Shown piece by piece: positions 1-7,278 of a stretch of 8,713 nucleotides of DNA. The translations under genes were made by a program, and so were the position numbers. Below the pieces are notes generated by a model, which was given only the letters and a program-made list of their open reading frames with translations, did no database searches and had not been told where the DNA came from. The stretch is from Nitrosomonas sp. GTDB taxonomy: Bacteria; Pseudomonadota; Gammaproteobacteria; Burkholderiales; Nitrosomonadaceae. Position 1 is the first letter of the stretch, and each line of letters opens with the position of its first letter. Location of the stretch: NCBI GenBank assembly GCA_021774205.1, contig JAJFJI010000176.1:1-8713 (forward strand), in the 5' to 3' direction.

Positions 1-162
1 GATACTGGCAATGAACTTATGAAGAGCTGGCTTTTCATTTGATGGACTCGGACGTCAATTATGGGTTTGCGAGGCTGCCACGAGGCTTGTATCCGAAGGC
101 ATCTACCTTGCAGGGAGTGATCAGCCTGATTCGTTCAGAGAATGGTTCAAAGGTAAAAATGA
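1..162 (+). pseudogene. Transposase N-terminal fragment (remnant, frameshifted)
   Basis: In the third frame, from position 15, the translation begins TYEELAFHLMDSD and continues through FARLPRG to STLQGVISLIR. This resembles the N-terminal DUF772-type region of IS5/ISNCY-like transposases, which carry a YEELAFHL-x-DS block followed by an STLQ-x-x-I block. The first bases read DTGNEL in another frame, so there is a one-base frameshift near position 12-15, and a TGA lies in frame just before the conserved block. Homology appears to stop near position 140-162, where an ISL3-like end sequence begins. No catalytic domain is present. This is an inactive fragment that enters from outside the window. 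The family assignment comes from recalled motif similarity and is only moderately sure. Confidence 0.4.
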
Positions 163-163
163 A

Positions 164-188
164 GGTTCATCCGGCAAGTGCGTACTTT
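164..188 (-). repeat. ISL3-like element end, copy 1
   Basis: This 25-bp sequence, starting GGTTCATCCGGCAA on the plus strand, recurs in direct orientation at 316-340 with two differences. On the minus strand it encodes KYALAG followed by a TGA, which resembles the C-terminus of ISL3-family transposases. The final GGTTCATCC is typical in style of ISL3-family terminal repeats. It is therefore read as a detached 3' terminus of an ISL3-type element. The 127 bp between the two copies (189-315) contain no gene I recognise. They do read open on the minus strand, in the frame of the KYALAG end. Confidence 0.45.
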
Positions 189-315
189 GCGGTAAAAAAA
201 GAATGTTGAAAAAAGTGGATTTAAGGTTGAAATTGTCTCTGGATTTTAACCATGAGACTTTTTCAATATGTCCACCAGTTTGCTGTATCACGCCTTTGGC
301 ATAGTTGGTTATTTT

Positions 316-340
316 GGTTCATCCGGCAAATGCATACTTT
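316..340 (-). repeat. ISL3-like element end, copy 2
   Basis: This is the second direct copy of the 25-bp repeat, differing from the first at two positions. On the minus strand it reads KYAFAG then TGA (319-321), the expected C-terminus of the ISL3-family transposase whose body lies at 421-999. It is probably the true left boundary of that element. The sequence between here and 421 no longer encodes the expected end of the transposase. Confidence 0.5.
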
Positions 341-392
341 CATGCTGCCTGAGCTTGTTTAACTAACTACGTTAGAGTTTAATTTAATCTCA

Positions 393-420
393 GGTTGTCC
401 AGTCAAAGGGAGCCACTTCA
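393..420 (-). mobile_element. IS3-family-like terminal sequence (solo end)
   Basis: On the minus strand the sequence starting at 420 reads TGAAGTGGCTCCCTTTGACT and continues GGACAACC. This has the look of an IS3-family inverted repeat: a TG start, a GTGGCTCCC block and a TGGACA block. It begins exactly where the ISL3 transposase reading frame breaks off (after the Gly codon at 421-423). The likely reading is that an IS3-type element inserted here and was later deleted, leaving one end. No second, oppositely oriented copy and no IS3 transposase are visible. The identification rests on motif resemblance only. Confidence 0.3.
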
Positions 421-999
421 ACCATAAGCAATTTTATGCAACGTTTTAATTTTGTTGTTAGTGCCTTCCAATGGTCCGGTTGATAAGCCATCGAAGTCGA
501 AATAAGCAAGGATACCTGAGCGGTGAGTAGCGAGCGTTTTGGAAAACTGTTTGAGCATGTTGACATCGGAAGCGGCTGCTTTTTTTATCCACTCATCAAG
601 CGCCTTTTGAATCGCAATTTTATCTGGTTGATGCCAGATATTGCGTAATTCTTCTTGTCAGTAATAAGCTGCGGCCAAGGGTTCATTGTGTTTTAACGCT
701 TCATCCAAACGTTGGTGCTCATTGCGCGTGTTGTCCAGATTGTCAGGGTTCTTGAGTAACAGCCAACGAATGCCTTTTAAAACGGGTTTGCCCAACCCAT
801 TTTCCGCTTCTCGTTGCAGATCGCGACGCAGTTTTGTCATCTTTTCGTTGAACAGTTTGACGATATGAAAATGGCCGAACACCAGTGTTGCATCTGGAAG
901 ATTAGCCTGTACCGCTGCTGGTCCCATATCGGTCGCAACCGCTTCGATCCGAGCACCCGATTTTTTTAGACGTTTCCAGAATGGAATCAATGCATCTGC
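421..999 (-). pseudogene. ISL3-family transposase, C-terminal half, degraded
   Basis: The minus-strand translation from about 999 reads ADALIPFWKRLKKSG, then VATDMGPA, FGHFHIVKLFNEK and, after a break, THRSGILAYF and TGPLEGTNNKIKTLHKIAYG. These are hallmarks of the DDE ISL3 transposase domain: the Asp of VATDM and the Glu of GPLEG are expected catalytic residues. A TGA at 658-660 interrupts the frame between YY and QEELR, where the family normally has a sense codon; beyond it the same frame stays open for 79 codons. The N-terminal half is missing, with an abrupt junction at about 1000 next to the wbuB-like gene. The last residues are cut off at 421 by IS3-like sequence. The gene cannot make a working transposase. 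Confidence 0.85.
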
Positions 1000-1015
1000 T
1001 CAGGGCAATCGGGGT

Positions 1016-2272
1016 CTACTTGCTGGTGGCAGGGAAGGACGCGGATCTAATCCGCCTGTCGGGTATCGATGATATGCTCATGCGACCCATTTGAGCTAAA
1101 ATTTTACTCGCAGCAGCTTGAACAGAAAACACATCCAAAAGTAATTGTTTGGCATTTGCCCCCATCTTTTCTCTCAAACCGGTATTATGCAATAACTTCA
1201 ATGCATTATTGAGTAGATCCGCATCATCTCCATTAATAGTCACCAACCCAGCCTTTGCTTCTTCTATAATATCCTGCAAATCATTCTTAGGGTTAATGCT
1301 ACCCAATATTGGCTTTCCTTGAACCATATAACCCAATGTTTTACCTGGGAAATTATGTGTTGTATGTTTACGATTTAAACTGAACAATCCTACATCAAAC
1401 TCTGCCAACATCTTTTTGAATTCATTTTGCTCAACTGGGGATAACAAAGTCATATTACATAAATCATGCAAGCGTATTGAATTACGCACTAATTCGACTT
1501 CGTCTCCAGCACCAACTAAAACAAAATGTGCACTATGTTCGGATCGAAGCGCTTTTGCCAAGCGAACAATATTCATCATGTCTTGAGCGTGACCAATATT
1601 GCCACCGTAAAAAAAAACGACTTTATTTTGCAATCCCAGCTTTTGACGATAACAATTGCTATTTACAGTGATTGGATCATTAGCAGCCCAGTTATATAAA
1701 AGATCTAACGGTTTTTTAATCTTACTATTTTCTGAAAACCAAGCCAGGTTTTTTGGCGATTGTATTCCAATAAAATCTGCAGCACGATAACTTAATGATT
1801 CAAACAATCTGAAATAACAGGTGATCGGAGACTTTGCACCTAACATACCACTATCGATCGCCCATTGAGGAAAAAAGTCACGTAATACTAAATAACTTGA
1901 AGCACCCCATAATTTTTTCAAACGGCTGACTAAATGCCCCCAAAAAATTGTAGGTGAATAATAAATAATCTGATCATGAGGATGTTGTTGAAAATATTTC
2001 TTATATACATGCCAAGCGCGGTAAGAAAGCAGTGTTTCGTTAACCGCTCTTTTTGCTTTTGAAATATTCTTTATTTCACCAGAGCAGAAACGGCAAATCA
2101 CAACACCGTCTAGTGCTAAGATTTCAAATCTACTGCGCAAACCCGGAGTGGGTGTAACAACAGTAACTGTATGCCCACGTGATACAAATTCCACCGCCAA
2201 TTCATGCATCATTTTGGCGCCAATTTTTGTACTCTCCGGCAAGTAATCATCGATTATTAGACATATTTTCAT
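1016..2272 (-). CDS. wbuB: WbuB-like GT4-type glycosyltransferase
   Basis: This 418-residue GT-B fold glycosyltransferase is predicted to add the L-sugar made by the upstream enzymes to the lipid-linked repeat unit at the cytoplasmic face of the inner membrane. The N-terminus MKICLIIDDYLPESTK, the AKMMHELA segment (19-26), IKNISKAKRAVNETLLS (67-83), YYSPTIFWG (104-112) and RDFFPQWAID (131-140) match what I recall of WbuB, which sits next to fnlABC in E. coli O26-type clusters. FYGGNIGHAQDM (221-232) and FPGKTLGYMVQGKPI (308-322) fit the C-terminal nucleotide-binding domain. It starts nine bases after the reductase stop, with a weak TAGAAG ribosome site. The last ~23 residues (after residue 395) look unlike the family and may be read-through into foreign sequence at the IS junction. 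The sugar specificity is inferred from context. Confidence 0.85.
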   Translation of the reverse strand: MKICLIIDDYLPESTKIGAKMMHELAVEFVSRGHTVTVVTPTPGLRSRFEILALDGVVICRFCSGEIKNISKAKRAVNETLLSYRAWHVYKKYFQQHPHDQIIYYSPTIFWGHLVSRLKKLWGASSYLVLRDFFPQWAIDSGMLGAKSPITCYFRLFESLSYRAADFIGIQSPKNLAWFSENSKIKKPLDLLYNWAANDPITVNSNCYRQKLGLQNKVVFFYGGNIGHAQDMMNIVRLAKALRSEHSAHFVLVGAGDEVELVRNSIRLHDLCNMTLLSPVEQNEFKKMLAEFDVGLFSLNRKHTTHNFPGKTLGYMVQGKPILGSINPKNDLQDIIEEAKAGLVTINGDDADLLNNALKLLHNTGLREKMGANAKQLLLDVFSVQAAASKILAQMGRMSISSIPDRRIRSASFPATSK

Positions 2273-2281
2273 CTTCTAAAT

Positions 2282-3136
2282 CTAACCATAGTTTATTGAA
2301 TAATAAGTCGGATGATCTTCAATCCACCGCTTTAGTTCAAGGAGCATCTTATGATAGCTCGGTCTAGTATATTTAAAATCATTTCGCGTACACACTAAAC
2401 TTTTGTCAACAGCATAATCATTAGATGGAATTATAATTAACTTTTTGCTCCAAGTCTCTTGAAATAAAAATAATAAATCATATTTAGAAATCTTTTTTAC
2501 AGGGCATAGTTGAAAAAGACCCGTGATATTTTGTTTAATCATCTGATCGGTTGCTTTTGCTAATTCTAGGGTTGTTACACCTGACCAATAAGCTTGAGTG
2601 AAACCTTTAATCTCCCCGGATTGCTTAAAAAACCAATCCATAAGTCCAGTCGAATTTTCTTTTAACTCTGGTCCAATAATCGAAGTGCGTATCGTTAAAT
2701 CTTTATCATTAATAACTTCACCTAACGCTTTGGTTCTTCCATAATTATCGTCACCATCCATAAAAGCATTTTCAACATATCCCCCTATCTTCCCAGAAAA
2801 AACACAATCAGTACTGATATGTATCAATCTCGCATCTATTTTATTAGCCAACTCAGAAAGAAAATGCGGCAAGTAACTATTAATCAAAATAGCGGTAGAA
2901 ATATCATTTTTTGATTGTTGTACAAGCGTCCCTATGCAATTAATAATCACATCAGGCATCATTTCATTTAAAAATTTTTCGACGCCTTCAAAGTCGAGAG
3001 CATCTATTTGATCAGTAACATACCTGCCATTAGTGCGAGCAATACCAAGCACTTCATAATCACCAGAAGAATCAAGGTATTCAGCCATAATATGTCCCGC
3101 CATGCCCAGAACACCTAAAACAGCAACCTTTTTCAT
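2282..3136 (-). CDS. RmlD-like UDP-4-keto-6-deoxy-HexNAc reductase (WbvR/QnlA type)
   Basis: This 284-residue extended SDR belongs to the dTDP-4-dehydrorhamnose reductase (RmlD) group. It has a nucleotide-binding GVLGMAG (8-14), STDCVFSG (108-115), the catalytic pair Y132 and K136 in YGRTK, and TSIIGPE (151-157). It should use NAD(P)H to reduce the C4 keto group of the UDP-2-acetamido-2,6-dideoxy-L-hexos-4-ulose made by the FnlA-like enzyme. FnlB/WbjC/CapF proteins of the L-FucNAc pathway are about 370 residues and carry a C-terminal cupin. This one has no cupin, so it matches the reductases described for UDP-L-QuiNAc synthesis via UDP-L-RhaNAc. The start lies one base after the 2-epimerase stop, consistent with translational coupling. 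The product sugar is an inference; the enzyme class is secure. Confidence 0.85.
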   Translation of the reverse strand: MKKVAVLGVLGMAGHIMAEYLDSSGDYEVLGIARTNGRYVTDQIDALDFEGVEKFLNEMMPDVIINCIGTLVQQSKNDISTAILINSYLPHFLSELANKIDARLIHISTDCVFSGKIGGYVENAFMDGDDNYGRTKALGEVINDKDLTIRTSIIGPELKENSTGLMDWFFKQSGEIKGFTQAYWSGVTTLELAKATDQMIKQNITGLFQLCPVKKISKYDLLFLFQETWSKKLIIIPSNDYAVDKSLVCTRNDFKYTRPSYHKMLLELKRWIEDHPTYYSINYG

Positions 3137-3137
3137 A

Positions 3138-4265
3138 TCAATACTCTTTCCAAACAGTTCTTCTGATGTAATCTACATAACTGACAATTACTCTAACAAC
3201 CTTTTGTGAAACATTATCGACATCATAATCATCGACGATATGTATGCCATTTGGTTTCTCCTTCCACTGTTGAGTAACGATGTTTATCGCATTTAGAACA
3301 TCATCGCTTTTTAAGCCAGCCATGATCAGCGTCCCTTCATCCATTCCTTCAGGTCGCTCATGTGCTTGGCGAACAGTAATCGCCGGGAAACCTAATACTG
3401 AAGATTCTTCAGTAATTGTGCCACTGTCAGATATTGTACAAAAAGCATCTTTTTGTAGCGCTATATAATCAAAGAAACCTAATGGTTTCATAAACTCAAT
3501 TAGAGGATTGAAATTATTAGCATTCAATGTCTCAAGTTTTTTTCTGGTGCGCGGATGCGTTGAAACAATGATTTTCTTTTTATAGGTTTTAGCGACCTTA
3601 TTTAGAGATTCTAATAAATCAGGAAAATTCTTTTCCGAATCAATATTTTCTTCACGATGCATACTCACTATAAAATATTCACCCGGTTGTATACCAAGAC
3701 GTTTAATCACATCCGATTGTTCGATTTCTTTTTTATGAAAGGACAAGACCTCTTTCATAGAAGAACCTGTTCTAATAATAGTCTCAGGCCGAACACCCTC
3801 CGCTATCAAATAACGACGAGCATGTTCCGTCAAAGTCATGTTAATGTCACTTAGTTGATCAACAATTTTTCGATTTATTTCCTCTGGAACTCTCTGATCA
3901 AAACAACGATTGCCCGCCTCCATATGAAAAACCGGAATTTTTCTGCGTTTAGCAGAAATTACTGCAAGACAACTATTAGTATCTCCATATAGTAGTATGC
4001 CATCAGGTTCAATAGCAGCCATCAAATCATCAGCTTTAGCAATTACATTGCCAATTGTCTGTGCTGGACTATCTCCAGCAGCATTTAAAAAATAGTTTGG
4101 TTTTTTAATGCCCATCTCATTAAAGAACACCTCACTCAGCTCATAATCATAGTTTTGTCCAGTGTGTACCAAAATATGATCCGTATACTTTTCAAGCTCC
4201 GCTATTACTCGACTAAGTTTAATAATTTCTGGACGCGTACCCACTATCGTCATGATTTTTTTCAT
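3138..4265 (-). CDS. fnlC: UDP-HexNAc 2-epimerase (FnlC/WbjD/CapG type)
   Basis: This 375-residue non-hydrolysing UDP-GlcNAc 2-epimerase homologue has the N-terminal MTIVGTRPEIIKLS (5-18), the GDTNS loop with D95, HMEAGNR with E116, PEEINRK (127-133) and MHREENID with H203. These are the acidic and histidine positions used by the WecB fold. The HMEAGNRCFDQRVPEE stretch separates the FnlC/WbjD/CapG branch from true WecB, which has HVEAGLRT. In this pathway the enzyme epimerises C2 last, turning UDP-L-RhaNAc into UDP-L-QuiNAc or UDP-L-PneNAc into UDP-L-FucNAc. It follows the fnlA-like gene by 11 nt without a clear Shine-Dalgarno sequence and is followed by the reductase after one base. Gene order here is dehydratase, 2-epimerase, reductase, not the fnlABC order. 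Confidence 0.9.
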   Translation of the reverse strand: MKKIMTIVGTRPEIIKLSRVIAELEKYTDHILVHTGQNYDYELSEVFFNEMGIKKPNYFLNAAGDSPAQTIGNVIAKADDLMAAIEPDGILLYGDTNSCLAVISAKRRKIPVFHMEAGNRCFDQRVPEEINRKIVDQLSDINMTLTEHARRYLIAEGVRPETIIRTGSSMKEVLSFHKKEIEQSDVIKRLGIQPGEYFIVSMHREENIDSEKNFPDLLESLNKVAKTYKKKIIVSTHPRTRKKLETLNANNFNPLIEFMKPLGFFDYIALQKDAFCTISDSGTITEESSVLGFPAITVRQAHERPEGMDEGTLIMAGLKSDDVLNAINIVTQQWKEKPNGIHIVDDYDVDNVSQKVVRVIVSYVDYIRRTVWKEY

Positions 4266-4276
4266 TGTTAACTACA

Positions 4277-5290
4277 CTAGTTTGACTTTAATTCTTCGTT
4301 GATATAATCCAATTTCATTAAAAGTTTAACCATACCATCCACATCCAAACGCTCAGAATTTTTCGAAGTGTAATCTGATTCCTGAGACAAAACCTGGTCC
4401 CCTTCTTCAAAATATTTGGCATAGTTCAAATCTCTTGTATCAGCTGAAACTCTATAATAGCTACCCAAATCCTCAGCCCTCAGAAATTCTTCCCGACTCA
4501 ACAAAGCCTCATGTTTTTTCTCACCGTGCCGCGTACCTAAAATACGTAGGTCATTATCCGCATTAAAGATTCTTTTTAATGCTTCTGCTAGTGTCAAAAT
4601 AGTAACTGCAGGAGCTTTCTGTACAAAAGTATCCCCCTGTACGCCATGTTCAAAAGCAAACAAAACCAAATCCACTGCATCTGGCAACGACATCATAAAA
4701 CGCGTCATATCTGGATCAGTAATAGTTAACCTTTTTCCTGCTTTAATCTGTTCAACAAATAAAGGAATAACAGAACCTCTGGAGGCCATCACGTTACCAT
4801 AGCGGCTGTTGCACATGATGGGGCCACCTGCAGCAATATTGCGTGAAACTGCAATAGTCACTTTTTCCATCAATGCCTTACTCATCCCCATGGCATTAAT
4901 TGGATAAACAGCTTTATCCGTGCTTAAGACAATGACATTTTTAACATTATTTTGAATTGTAGCTTTTAGCGTATTTTCTGCCCCCAAGATATTTGTTTTA
5001 ACCGCTTCAATGGGATAAAATTCACAAGAAGGCACTTGCTTTAAAGCCGCAGCACTCAATACATAATCAACACCACGCATTGCGCTGTTAATGCTATCAA
5101 ACGAGCGCACATCGCCAATATAAAAATTGAGCTTATCGTTGTTGTAATGAAGGCGCATATCATGCTGTTTCTTTTCATCACGACTGAAAATACGAATCTC
5201 TTCGATATCAGTATTGAGAAATCTATGCAGCACAGCATTACCGAAAGAACCTGTACCACCTGTTATAAGTAGCGTTTTGTTTTTAAACAT
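4277..5290 (-). CDS. fnlA: UDP-GlcNAc 4,6-dehydratase/5-epimerase (FnlA/WbjB/CapE type)
   Basis: This 337-residue SDR enzyme of the polysaccharide biosynthesis CapD/CapE group is close to the usual length for the family (about 340). It carries the Rossmann motif TGGTGSFG (10-17), STDKAVYP (123-130) and MGMSKALMEK (134-143). In the last, Met takes the place of the usual Tyr in the Y-x3-K catalytic signature, as in CapE-like enzymes. NSRYGNVMASRGSVIP (161-176) and TITDPDMTRFMM (189-200) are further family blocks. It should dehydrate UDP-GlcNAc at C4/C6 and epimerise at C5 (and C3), giving the 4-keto L-sugar for the next two enzymes. The start is supported by GGAG at 5298-5301, seven bases before ATG. 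It opens the tight four-gene operon. Confidence 0.93.
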   Translation of the reverse strand: MFKNKTLLITGGTGSFGNAVLHRFLNTDIEEIRIFSRDEKKQHDMRLHYNNDKLNFYIGDVRSFDSINSAMRGVDYVLSAAALKQVPSCEFYPIEAVKTNILGAENTLKATIQNNVKNVIVLSTDKAVYPINAMGMSKALMEKVTIAVSRNIAAGGPIMCNSRYGNVMASRGSVIPLFVEQIKAGKRLTITDPDMTRFMMSLPDAVDLVLFAFEHGVQGDTFVQKAPAVTILTLAEALKRIFNADNDLRILGTRHGEKKHEALLSREEFLRAEDLGSYYRVSADTRDLNYAKYFEEGDQVLSQESDYTSKNSERLDVDGMVKLLMKLDYINEELKSN

Positions 5291-5297
5291 TTCCTAT

Positions 5298-5301
5298 CTC
5301 C
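5298..5301 (-). promoter_or_regulatory. Ribosome binding site of the fnlA-like gene
   Basis: GGAG on the minus strand lies seven bases upstream of the ATG at 5288-5290. It is the strongest Shine-Dalgarno match in the minus-strand cluster and fixes the start of the dehydratase. Confidence 0.6.
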
Positions 5302-5330
5302 CAAAACCAGCCCATCTTTAACCTTTACTA

Positions 5331-5355
5331 TTCAGTTGATAATTTATCAACTGAA
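5331..5355. repeat. Perfect 25-bp palindrome upstream of the fnlA-like gene
   Basis: TTCAGTTGATAA and TTATCAACTGAA form a perfect 12-bp inverted repeat around one central base, in the 165-bp gap between the upstream glycosyltransferase and the fnlA-like gene, 40 bases before its ATG. On the transcribed minus strand it is not followed by a run of U, so it is not a classical intrinsic terminator. It is A+T-rich and symmetrical like a repressor or activator operator. A TTGATA inside it could act as a -35 element, but the matching -10 (17 bases on, TAAAGG) is poor. Its function is unknown. Confidence 0.5.
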
Positions 5356-5455
5356 ATTCTGCGCTTTTCTCCATGCAACCATATGCAACTGACATAATTA
5401 AGGCTATTAATAAAATTCAGTAAAACAGCTTCCTTGTAATAATGCTATTTCTCTT

Positions 5456-6643
5456 TCAAAATAGTTTTGCCTTTTGTAGAATAGCCGATAAGAATAAATT
5501 TTTATTTGCATCAATTACTTCAGGACCCATTAAACGTTCACATGCACTTACTTTAATTTTTTCCCTAATATTATTCATTTCTTCTGATGAAGCCTGGGCA
5601 ATTTCATTTATAAATTGAACGAACCCATCCGCGTTATCCAATGAAACGTCTTGGCCCAAGTTATCATCTGTTAAATGTCGCCACGGCGTTTTATCGCTAA
5701 TCAATACAGGCGTCCCAACACTCAATGACTCAGCAATAACATGGCCATAATTCTCACCTTGGGTTGGAAATAGAAAGAGATCATATTGAGAAAAAACATG
5801 CCTAACCTCATTTGGCGGCACCAGCCCACGGTATTTACACAAAATATTGCCAGGTAACTTTTCGATTAATGCTTCGCAAAGTCCCCAATATTTCATATCC
5901 TCTAGAGGACCATAAATATCAAATACAACACTTACATGGACATCAGATAGAACCTTCAAAGCATAAGCAAGGTTCTTCATCGGCGAGATGCGCGACAAAA
6001 AAATCAACTTTACTGACCCTACTTTTTTTGGCGTATTCTCGGAAAATAAGGAAGATTGATAGGAAACCTTTGCTGGCAAATCTAAAGCTAAAGTAATAAC
6101 ATCTTTATTTAAAGGTAAGACATAAAGGATATCATTCATTTCATGTAGACTTGATGCCTGCCAAGCAATGTTCTTACACAAGCCCAATAACTTAAATAAC
6201 GCAATATATGTGCGTTTTTTTAATGCCTTAAGCTTTAACGCCCCTTTAGAAAACTCTCCCCGCGGAGCTAGAACAACAGGCTTTGTTTTTATCTCACCTA
6301 AAAAACGAGCTAATAAAGGCTTAATAGTAAATTCAGAATCAAAAAAACTATTTAAGTATAGCAAGTCGTGGGGAGCATCGTTAATTAGCCGCGCAATACC
6401 AAATAGTTTTAAGCGGTCTGGAGAAATATAATACACGTTTGCGTTCCCAACCGATATCCACTGATTTATAGTCAAATCTGGGTACGGCAAGTCATCACCT
6501 AAGTCTCTGTCACGAGTTATGATCCAAAATTCAAAATCATCCCCAAGATGTTCAACCATATTTGAGATCGTTCGTAATGGGCCACCTGCTTTAAATCCAG
6601 GCAGGTAATAACTAACTAAGCAAAGGACACGATACTTTAACAA
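5456..6643 (-). CDS. GT4-family glycosyltransferase
   Basis: This is a 395-residue GT-B fold glycosyltransferase. The N-terminal domain has SYYLPGFKAGGPLRTISNMV (11-30), the glycine-rich acceptor-side loop common in this group, and APRGEFSKGALKLKALKK (126-143). The C-terminal donor-binding domain has LSRISPMKNL (216-225), the E-x7-E motif in ENYGHVIAE (E297 and E305), and TPVLISDKTPWRHL (311-324). It should add one sugar to the undecaprenyl-linked repeat unit; donor and acceptor cannot be told. The best start is TTG at 6641-6643. No ATG is available upstream in frame before a stop, and the next internal Met is at residue 29, inside the conserved domain. The ribosome site is weak. It is separated from the fnlA-like gene by 165 bases, so it may be on its own transcript or the operon's first gene. 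Confidence 0.85.
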   Translation of the reverse strand: MLKYRVLCLVSYYLPGFKAGGPLRTISNMVEHLGDDFEFWIITRDRDLGDDLPYPDLTINQWISVGNANVYYISPDRLKLFGIARLINDAPHDLLYLNSFFDSEFTIKPLLARFLGEIKTKPVVLAPRGEFSKGALKLKALKKRTYIALFKLLGLCKNIAWQASSLHEMNDILYVLPLNKDVITLALDLPAKVSYQSSLFSENTPKKVGSVKLIFLSRISPMKNLAYALKVLSDVHVSVVFDIYGPLEDMKYWGLCEALIEKLPGNILCKYRGLVPPNEVRHVFSQYDLFLFPTQGENYGHVIAESLSVGTPVLISDKTPWRHLTDDNLGQDVSLDNADGFVQFINEIAQASSEEMNNIREKIKVSACERLMGPEVIDANKNLFLSAILQKAKLF

Positions 6644-6912
6644 TGATTTAAACTCATAGCGACCAACTGAAACAGCGCTTATTTAGCGAAACCATAAAAT
6701 TCCACGCCTGAGTTCAAAATTATCAAGAAAAAACAAAGACAACCTTAGGTCATAGGTCAGGTCAACGCTTTCGTTTGCATAGCAATCAAGTTTCATATCT
6801 ACTAGATTAAACATAAAATTGAGTGATAACACTAGACCTGAAATACTTATAACAAGTTGTAAGATCCGACTAAATAACGATGCAATGATGGCTCAGTGGA
6901 AGATAGATTTTA
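6644..6912. other. Intergenic stretch between divergent gene sets
   Basis: No reading frame or RNA gene is convincing here. It should hold the promoter of the minus-strand cluster, but I found no -35/-10 pair of good quality. A threefold AGGTCA iteration lies at 6747-6764. It may also contain the lost 5' part of the dehydrogenase pseudogene, though no motif such as the N-terminal glycine-rich loop is recognisable. Confidence 0.4.
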
Positions 6913-7274
6913 GGCAAACAGTGTATTACTGTAGATCCTGCGTGGCTTAAAGCAGCATCCATTAAAGTCGATTACATCCAGAACTGATGCAACTTAGAAG
7001 GAATACCAACAATAGCATGCCGGCATACACTATTAACTTGCTGCAAGAACGCCCTGAATGACTGTGGCTATCTCATCAAAGGAACAACGAGCCGTCCTTG
7101 GAATTGCGTATATAAAGAGCGCGGATGATAGCAGGAAATCACATTTGATGGTTGAATCTCTTGAACAAGTATTTCAGAGTGCTCAGGCGGTTGTGATTGT
7201 CACCAGCCACGAGAATCAGCATACATCAATCAAAAAGAACAGTATCATTTTGTATTGGGTTTTTAAACAGCCCT

Positions 7275-7278
7275 TTGA
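7275..7278. repeat. Left target-site duplication TTGA
   Basis: TTGA directly abuts the left terminal repeat of the 237-bp element. An identical TTGA abuts the right terminal repeat at 7516-7519. Confidence 0.5.

Noticed and set aside
658..990. 110-codon frame as an intact small transposase gene
   Set aside because: It is an internal part of an ISL3-family transposase: similarity continues in frame past the TGA at 658-660, and the putative start is only an internal TTG.
5331..5355. Palindrome as an intrinsic terminator of the upstream glycosyltransferase
   Set aside because: No U-run follows on the transcribed strand, and the stem is mostly A-T pairs.
5812..6431. Plus-strand frames opposite the GT4-type gene
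   Set aside because: They are antisense shadows of a well-supported glycosyltransferase, with no recognisable domains.
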